A stretch of 12,868 nt of DNA, from positions 1-12,868 of the forward strand of contig DATHET010000179.1 in assembly GCA_035490315.1 (NCBI GenBank). The letters are read 5' to 3'. This DNA comes from JADJQU01 sp035490315. GTDB lineage: Bacteria > Planctomycetota > UBA1135 > GCA-002686595. The position numbers and the translations under genes are program-made. The notes under the pieces were generated by a model. The model saw only the letters and a list, made by a program, of their open reading frames with translations. It did not search any database and was not told the origin of the DNA. This document shows, piece by piece, positions 7,918 to 12,868 of this stretch; position 1 is the first letter of the stretch, and every line of letters begins with the position of its first letter.

Positions 7918-10347
7918 TCAACGGCCGGGCGGATCCCCTACCGAGCGTAGCCGCAGCCAGATTCCGCCGTCGCGGCCGACGTAGCGCGTGGCCTCGCCGG
8001 GCTCGCCCGACGCGGTCCAGTGCGCGCCCATCGGCGGCGAGCGATCGCCGACGTACTGCTGCCGCTCGCCGCGGTTGTCCGAGCTGTACAGCCCGCCCTC
8101 GGAGTCGAACACGAACACCGCGTTGCCGGTGGACAAGTCGATCGGCCAGGCGCTGACGACACAGCTCGGCTCTTCGCCTTCCGGTGCAAGCGGATGGGCC
8201 TCGAGATCCGCGACGCTGCAGGCGCCGTGACCGTCGACCGAGGGCAGATCGACGCGGAAATAGAATCCATTGCGCTTGCCGATGCCCGGCTCGACCCACT
8301 CGAACTTGTTCTCGACCCAGGGATCGGAGATCGGCAGCGTGCTGCCGCGCAGCGGGCTTTCTCCGCTCAGCTCGTCCAGGAACAGCTGCTCGCCCCGGCC
8401 GTCGCCGTCGCGGTCGAGGTAGTTCCCCAGGCGGGCCATGAGCTGCGCATCGTTGATCACGACCAGCGACGACGCGACCGCCCTCTCGTTGGCGTCGATG
8501 CGCTCCGCCATCAGCTTGGGGATCGCGACGCTCGAAGCCACGCCGAGCGTGAACAGCGAGAACACCGTGCTCTGCATCGCCATGCCGTCGGCGCTCGTCA
8601 GCTCGAGGCCCGCGCTCGTGCGCCGGCCCACTGTGATCGCGTCGGGTGTGCCCTGCTCGCCTTGCGAGAACCCCGCGCTGAAGCAGTCGGGATTCGCGCT
8701 GGCCAGGGCGCGCGCCAGGCCTGCGTTGGGAGTTCCCTTGCGCCCCAGGCCGCGGATCGATTCGCGCAGGAGCGAGTTGCTCGTGGCGAGCAGCAGCACC
8801 GAGTCCTTGATGCACCAATGCAGCTCCAGCTCGGGCCCCGTCTCGTCCATCGGAATCGCGAGCGAGGTGACCTCGACGCCCTCGAGCGTGTCGGTCTCGA
8901 GATCGGGCGAGCAACCGGAAGCGATCAACAGCGAGGTCAAGCTGCGCTTGGCGCGCGCTGCATCGACGAGCTGGCAGGCGAAGAAGAAGCTCGGAAATTC
9001 GAGGGCATCCGAATCGAGGAACGAGAGTCCGCTGGTCCCCACCGCGATCGTGGGACCGAAGTTGGCGAGCAGGTCCTTCTCGAGGTCGACGCCGAATTCA
9101 CGCTTGAACTCGGAGAGGCCGCGCACGAGGCCGCTCTGGGCTTCGCTCGGGAGGATCAGGCACAGATCCGCGATGACTCGCGTGCCGTCGAAGCTGTAGA
9201 GGCCTGCGTTGGCGAGGCCCGCGGGCACGCAGCGCGCGAGCGTCCTGTCCATCGGCTGTCCGGTGAGCAGGTGAGTGACCAGGTCGATGCCCGAAGGAGA
9301 GTGCAGCGTCAATGCTTCCGCCAAGCCCTTCTGCGTGCGCCCGACCGCGACCGATGCACCGTAGAACTGCGGCAGGCCGGTGCGAGCGAGCACGCGGGTG
9401 TCCGCGCGATTGCCGCCGGCGCGGATCGCGTCCCAGAGCGAAGTGAGCTGCAGATGGATCTCGGCGAGCTCCGTGGCGCCCAGGGCTTCGACGTTGGACG
9501 CTTCGGTCGCCACTCGCGAAGCCAGGAACGACGACGACTCGATGCGCGTGCGCGCCGAGGCCAGCTCGCGGGTCACCGCGCTGCGTCCTCCCATGCGGAT
9601 CTCGAACACGTCGCCGCGGCGCTCGAAATCGAGCAGGAAGCGCGCGTCGCCCATCTCGCAGCCCCAGGCCGGGAAGGGTTTTTCCTCGAGCAGCCACCTG
9701 CGATCCCTGGCCGTCGCCGCGAGCAGCGGCGCCATGACCTGCGCCACGCGATCGGCCTGAGCGCCCGCGTCGTAGACGATGCACACGGCGATCGGCAGGT
9801 CCACGGCGGAGGCGCGCAGCGACTCGGCGGTTAAGCCGGTGATCGCCACGGCCATCCGGCCGCCGAGCTCGGGCAGGAGATCGAGCGCGGCGACCAGCTC
9901 GGGCGACTCCTGCCGCATCTGGGTCAGGCCGCGGGTCCAAGCTTCGCGCATTTGCGTCAGCGGCTCGTCGACCTGGGGCAGGCTGAGCATGTGTCCCAGT
10001 CCGCTGAGCTCCAATGCCGAGTGCAGCCCTTTCAGATCGGGCAGGTCGAGGACCAGCAGCGCGTCCTTCGGCAGCCGCGCGAAAAGCGCGTGACGGCCCG
10101 TGGCGGCGACGCTCGAAGCAGCGCGAGCGAGCGACGAGGTCTTCTTCGCGGGCGCCGGATCTTCCAGGGCCGCGGAAGCCGTGGATTCCGCCTTGGCCGG
10201 CACGTTTCGCTTGGTGACCGAGGCCCAGTCGAGCAGCGGAGTCACCGGCGTGGCTTTCAACGGAGCCTGCGGTTCCTGCGCGGTCTTCGAGCAACCTGTG
10301 ACGAGGATCCCGGCCAGAATGACCAGGTGCAGAACCGGGGCGCGCAT
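7918..10347 (-). CDS. Large lipoprotein with DUF3352-like N-terminus and pseudopilin-like C-terminus
   Basis: The predicted protein is 809 residues. The ATG at 10347 gives a lipoprotein signal, MRAPVLHLVILAGILVTGC, with lipobox VTGC and lipidated C19. The frame is open further upstream, but only through rnd. After a low-complexity Ala/Pro/Lys linker (about 25-85), the segment beginning LPKDALLVLDLPDLKGL resembles proteins annotated DUF3352, which are built of repeats on a 'P.d.l....l.d...l' theme; this family call is tentative. From residue about 595 the protein changes character: FSLFTLGVASSVAIPKLMAE (596-615) then ANERAVASSLVVINDAQ (619-635) looks like the N-terminal helix of type IV pilins or GspG-type pseudopilins. 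The later GFYFR (694-698) and NAVFVFDSEGGLYSSDN resemble the C-terminal part of that fold. There is no prepilin peptidase site. Its job is unknown; envelope location is likely. It lies 44 bases after rnd on the same strand. Confidence 0.85.
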   Translation of the reverse strand: MRAPVLHLVILAGILVTGCSKTAQEPQAPLKATPVTPLLDWASVTKRNVPAKAESTASAALEDPAPAKKTSSLARAASSVAATGRHALFARLPKDALLVLDLPDLKGLHSALELSGLGHMLSLPQVDEPLTQMREAWTRGLTQMRQESPELVAALDLLPELGGRMAVAITGLTAESLRASAVDLPIAVCIVYDAGAQADRVAQVMAPLLAATARDRRWLLEEKPFPAWGCEMGDARFLLDFERRGDVFEIRMGGRSAVTRELASARTRIESSSFLASRVATEASNVEALGATELAEIHLQLTSLWDAIRAGGNRADTRVLARTGLPQFYGASVAVGRTQKGLAEALTLHSPSGIDLVTHLLTGQPMDRTLARCVPAGLANAGLYSFDGTRVIADLCLILPSEAQSGLVRGLSEFKREFGVDLEKDLLANFGPTIAVGTSGLSFLDSDALEFPSFFFACQLVDAARAKRSLTSLLIASGCSPDLETDTLEGVEVTSLAIPMDETGPELELHWCIKDSVLLLATSNSLLRESIRGLGRKGTPNAGLARALASANPDCFSAGFSQGEQGTPDAITVGRRTSAGLELTSADGMAMQSTVFSLFTLGVASSVAIPKLMAERIDANERAVASSLVVINDAQLMARLGNYLDRDGDGRGEQLFLDELSGESPLRGSTLPISDPWVENKFEWVEPGIGKRNGFYFRVDLPSVDGHGACSVADLEAHPLAPEGEEPSCVVSAWPIDLSTGNAVFVFDSEGGLYSSDNRGERQQYVGDRSPPMGAHWTASGEPGEATRYVGRDGGIWLRLRSVGDPPGR

Positions 10348-10394
10348 GGTCCGGCTATCGAGCCGGCGGCCGCGCGATCTTGAGCCGCGGCTCA
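10348..10394 (-). promoter_or_regulatory. Palindromes in the rnd-lipoprotein junction
   Basis: Two inverted repeats fill this junction. Bases 10381-10394 (TGAGCCGCGGCTCA) are a perfect 14-base palindrome that contains the rnd stop codon. Bases 10351-10366 (CCGGCTATCGAGCCGG) form a 6-bp stem with a four-base loop, ending three bases before the lipoprotein ATG on the minus strand, where a ribosome-binding site would normally be. No T-run follows, so a standard terminator is not supported. They may be an mRNA structure that limits lipoprotein translation, or simply chance in GC-rich DNA. Confidence 0.45.
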
Positions 10395-11600
10395 GCTCCT
10401 GAAGTGTCCGCGCCGGCGCGAGCGCGGCGTAAGAGTCTGAAATTCCTTCAGGCTGCGGTCGATCAGCGACACCAGCTGCGGCCCCAGCTCGCTGACCTGC
10501 CAGTCGAGCAGACCCTCGATGCCCTCCAGGTCCTCCATCCGCCGCGGTTTTTTCTTGGCCAGGCGCAGCAGCACGTGACGGTTGAGCACCAGGCTCGCGT
10601 CGTAGCCCTCCTTCGCGGCCTGCTCGCGGCGCCACTCCTTGAGCCGCTCGTGCAGCTCGAATTCCTGATCGTCGAGCTCGCCCGTGCCGTCCTTGGAGGG
10701 CAGGAGCGGCGCGCGCGTGATCGGCCCGAGCTCGCGCGCGCGCGCCAGGGCCTGGAGCAGGTCGTTCCCGAAGCGGCGCGCTTGCCGGGGAGACAGACCC
10801 GACATCTCGTCGAGCTCGCGCTGGCTCGCCGGGGCGCGCTGCGCGAGCTGCACCAGGACTTCGTTGTGGATCACCTTGAACGGCGGCAGGTCGCTCTCGC
10901 GCGCGAGCTTGTCGCGCAGCACGAACAGCTCGCGCAGGGCGCGCTGCGCCGTCCCCTCCAGTTGCCGCGCGCCCTGGATGCGCAGGAATTCGTCGGGCTC
11001 GAAGGCGTTGTCGGCGGGCACCAGCTGCTCCAATCGCCGGCATTCGCCCTCGACGATGCGCCGGCGCTTCGCCCGCTCCAATTCCTTCTTCTGCTCGCGC
11101 GCCAAGGGAATCAAGAAACGCGTGTCGAGCCGTGCGTAGGCGACCTGCTTGGGCGACAGAGGGCGCGCGCTCCAGTTCGAGCGCTGCATCGACTTGTCGA
11201 GCTCGACCCCGAACCGCGACTTGAGCACGCTCGCCAGCCCTGGCTGGGCCTCGCCGAGCGCCGCCGCGGCCACGCGCGTGTCGAACAGGTTGACGAAGCG
11301 GAAGCCGAACGAGCGCTTCATGATCAGCACGTCGTATTCCCCGTCGTGGAAGATCTTTTCCTTGGCCGGATCGGCCAGGATCTCTCCCAGGGGAGCGATG
11401 TCGAACCCGGCCAGGGGGTCGACCAGGTAGTCGCGGTCCTCGACCGTGACCTGGATCAGGCAGACCTTTTCCTTGTAGTTGAAAAAGGAATCCGCCTCGG
11501 TGTCGACCGCGATTTCGGTCTGCGTCGCGAGGTCGGCGAGCAGCCCGGAGAGCCCGCGCGCATCCTGGACGAGCGTTGGCGGCGGCAGGTCGGATTGCAT
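10392..11600 (-). CDS. rnd: Ribonuclease D
   Basis: This is a 3'-5' exoribonuclease of the DEDDy family that trims tRNA precursors and other small RNAs. From the ATG at 11600 it has 402 residues, close to the family norm. Exo I is AVDTEADSF with D33 and E35, Exo II is IFHDGEYDVLIM with D90, and Exo III is YARLDTRFL with Y155 and D159, so the catalytic set is complete. The region about 225-300, including ELFVLRDKLARESDLPPFKV and LVQLAQRAPASQRELDEMSG, is an HRDC RNA-binding domain; the last ~80 residues (LLRLAKKKPRRMEDLEGIEG) look like the second HRDC-like domain. AAAGG lies six bases before this ATG. The longer frame to 11675 is rejected because it begins inside tRNA-Asp. The gene lies 45 bases downstream of tRNA-Asp on the same strand and is probably cotranscribed with it. 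Confidence 0.95.
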   Translation of the reverse strand: MQSDLPPPTLVQDARGLSGLLADLATQTEIAVDTEADSFFNYKEKVCLIQVTVEDRDYLVDPLAGFDIAPLGEILADPAKEKIFHDGEYDVLIMKRSFGFRFVNLFDTRVAAAALGEAQPGLASVLKSRFGVELDKSMQRSNWSARPLSPKQVAYARLDTRFLIPLAREQKKELERAKRRRIVEGECRRLEQLVPADNAFEPDEFLRIQGARQLEGTAQRALRELFVLRDKLARESDLPPFKVIHNEVLVQLAQRAPASQRELDEMSGLSPRQARRFGNDLLQALARARELGPITRAPLLPSKDGTGELDDQEFELHERLKEWRREQAAKEGYDASLVLNRHVLLRLAKKKPRRMEDLEGIEGLLDWQVSELGPQLVSLIDRSLKEFQTLTPRSRRRGHFRS

Positions 11601-11645
11601 CAGGGGCCTTTCAGGGGATCCGTCCGCCACGCCGGCCGGCGGAGA

Positions 11646-11722
<77 letters not shown>

Positions 11723-11737
11723 GCTTGTGGGCGGCAG

Positions 11738-11766
11738 ACTCTATCCAGGGCCCTGTGGGCTGGCAA
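11738..11766 (-). promoter_or_regulatory. Sigma70-like promoter of tRNA-Asp (and perhaps rnd)
   Basis: On the minus strand, TTGCCA (11766-11761, five of six to TTGACA) is followed after exactly 17 bases by TAGAGT (11743-11738, four of six to TATAAT). The tRNA begins 15 bases after the -10, a sensible distance for a short 5' leader. The promoter lies within the 95-base gap after the permease gene, so the tRNA need not depend on readthrough. Because no terminator follows the tRNA, it may also drive rnd. Confidence 0.65.
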
Positions 11767-11817
11767 GGGTTCCGTCGCCGGCGAGCAGACCCTCGACGCT
11801 CCGAGAAAGGAATCCGC

Positions 11818-12868
11818 TCAGCCCGAGCGGACCGCGTCGGCTGCGCGCGCGCGAATCATGCGCCACAGCGGGTAGAGCACGGCGAGCCATGCGATCGCGA
11901 CCGCTCCCAGACCTGCCCACAGGTGCTGCCACGATGGACCAGGAAACGGCAGAGGGAGGCCGGAGATGACGCGCAGGGCGCGGACGATCACTGGCGAGAG
12001 CGCGCTTCCCAGTCCCAGGCCGAGAACCGCGGCGGTCGTGCCGGTGACCAGCGCTTCGAGCGAGACCATGCCCGCGATCTGCGCGCGCGTCGCGCCGAGC
12101 GCGCGCAACACGCCGAGCTCCTTCGCGCGCTCGAGGGCCGCGAGCAGCTGGCCGTTCAAGACTCCGAGCGCCGCGAGCAGCACCGTGCCCGCGAGCACGA
12201 GATCGAAGAGGATGAAGTCGCGCTCGATGTCGGTCGTGTACCAGCGCCAGAGGTACGGCCCGTCCTCGAAGTTGATGCCCTTCGCGTCGGGATACAGCTC
12301 GTGCACCGCGGTCTCGACGACCGATGGATCCGTGCCGCTCGCGAGACGGATCGAAACGTCGTGCACGTTCTTCGTCTCGATGCAGAAACTCTTGGCGAGG
12401 AAGCTCTCGTCGACGATCCCGTACAGGCGCTCATCGGGGTGCGGGAAATATCCGTAGGCGTCGCTGATCGCGAGCACCGGCAGCGAGAAGACCTCGGCGT
12501 TCGGCCCCTTGATGTGAACCTGGTCGCCGACCTTGTAGTCGCGATGGCGCGCGAGCCGCCGCGAGAGGATCACGCCGTGCTCCGCGCGCATGCGCTGCTG
12601 CAGGGCAGGATCCTTCGCGCAGGGTCCGAACTTCGAGAGCTGATCGACGCGCGCGCCGATCAGAAGAAATGGAACGTAGGTGCGCGCTTCGTTGGGCTCG
12701 ACGCCGAGCACGCCGGGATAGCCCGAGAGGTGCTCGATCAAGGGCGTCAGCTCGACGTCGGGCAGGTTGCGCACGTAGACCTTCTCGAGGAAGGCCGCGC
12801 GCCCCCACTCGCGGATTTCCGCCTGCAGACTCTGGGTCATTCCGTGCAGGCCGACATAGGCGGCGGTG
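11818..12868 (-). CDS. ABC transporter permease, FtsX-like (5' end outside window)
   Basis: The frame stays open through the right edge, reading TAAYVGLHG just before an internal Met at 12840, so the true start and at least the first membrane helix are outside the window. The 350 visible residues begin with an extracytoplasmic domain of the MacB/FtsX periplasmic-core kind (VYVRNLPDVELTPLIEHLSG through WRWYTTDIERDF). A C-terminal FtsX domain follows, with three membrane helices: FILFDLVLAGTVLLAALGVL; then, after the diagnostic cytoplasmic loop ERAKELGVLRALGATRAQI, MVSLEALVTGTTAAVLGLGL; and WAGLGAVAIAWLAVLYPLW. This class works with a separate ATPase in lipoprotein release, peptide or drug efflux, or mechanotransmission. 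The partner is not visible here, so the substrate is unknown. The stop is TGA 11820-11818. No terminator is evident before tRNA-Asp. Confidence 0.92.
   Translation of the reverse strand, partial: TAAYVGLHGMTQSLQAEIREWGRAAFLEKVYVRNLPDVELTPLIEHLSGYPGVLGVEPNEARTYVPFLLIGARVDQLSKFGPCAKDPALQQRMRAEHGVILSRRLARHRDYKVGDQVHIKGPNAEVFSLPVLAISDAYGYFPHPDERLYGIVDESFLAKSFCIETKNVHDVSIRLASGTDPSVVETAVHELYPDAKGINFEDGPYLWRWYTTDIERDFILFDLVLAGTVLLAALGVLNGQLLAALERAKELGVLRALGATRAQIAGMVSLEALVTGTTAAVLGLGLGSALSPVIVRALRVISGLPLPFPGPSWQHLWAGLGAVAIAWLAVLYPLWRMIRARAADAVRSG

Noticed and set aside
7670..8914. Leftward 414-codon open frame containing RESNPRPSHCERDALPTELS
   Set aside because: That peptide is the familiar false translation of the antisense strand of a tRNA gene. 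The frame crosses tRNA-Ala and overlaps the lipoprotein gene in another frame.
8020..9834. Rightward 604-codon open frame
   Set aside because: It is antisense to the lipoprotein gene, which has a clear lipobox and pilin-like segment. The translation shows no domain.

Overview
The window is visibly GC-rich bacterial chromosome with densely packed genes. The best lineage clue is a full-length exported protein of the family seen mainly in Planctomycetota and Verrucomicrobiota: an N-terminal PVC-type 'membrane-bound dehydrogenase' beta-propeller, HEAT-like repeats and a C-terminal CxxCH cytochrome c domain. Together with the GC content and a pseudopilin-like tail on a lipoprotein, this suggests a Planctomycetota-like or related, probably environmental, bacterium. 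That placement is inferred from family knowledge and not from a search.

Layout from left to right. Positions 1-169 are intergenic and are dominated by a near-perfect 98-base inverted repeat (61-158). Positions 170-7090 hold a leftward cluster. In transcription order it is aconitase (GTG start), 6-phosphogluconolactonase, the PVC-type cytochrome c dehydrogenase, and an uncharacterised multi-pass membrane protein. The gaps are 15, 58 and 2 bases, so they are likely co-transcribed. A 70-base divergent spacer separates this cluster from a rightward RDD-family membrane protein (7161-7778) and a rightward tRNA-Ala with anticodon CGC (7840-7915).

The rest runs leftward: an ABC-transporter FtsX-type permease cut off by the right edge of the window, tRNA-Asp with anticodon GTC and a good sigma70-like promoter, RNase D (rnd), and a large lipoprotein whose C-terminal third resembles a type IV pilin/pseudopilin and which ends only 2 bases from the convergent tRNA-Ala.

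The left cluster combines a TCA-cycle enzyme, an oxidative pentose-phosphate enzyme and an exported electron-transfer protein, which fits a carbon-oxidation or respiratory theme. On the right, a tRNA gene lies directly upstream of a tRNA 3'-end-processing exonuclease. I see no CRISPR array, insertion sequence, phage gene or recognisable defence system. The least explained items are the giant hairpin, the lipoprotein-pilin fusion and the uncharacterised membrane protein. Most long open frames opposite these genes are GC-driven shadows.
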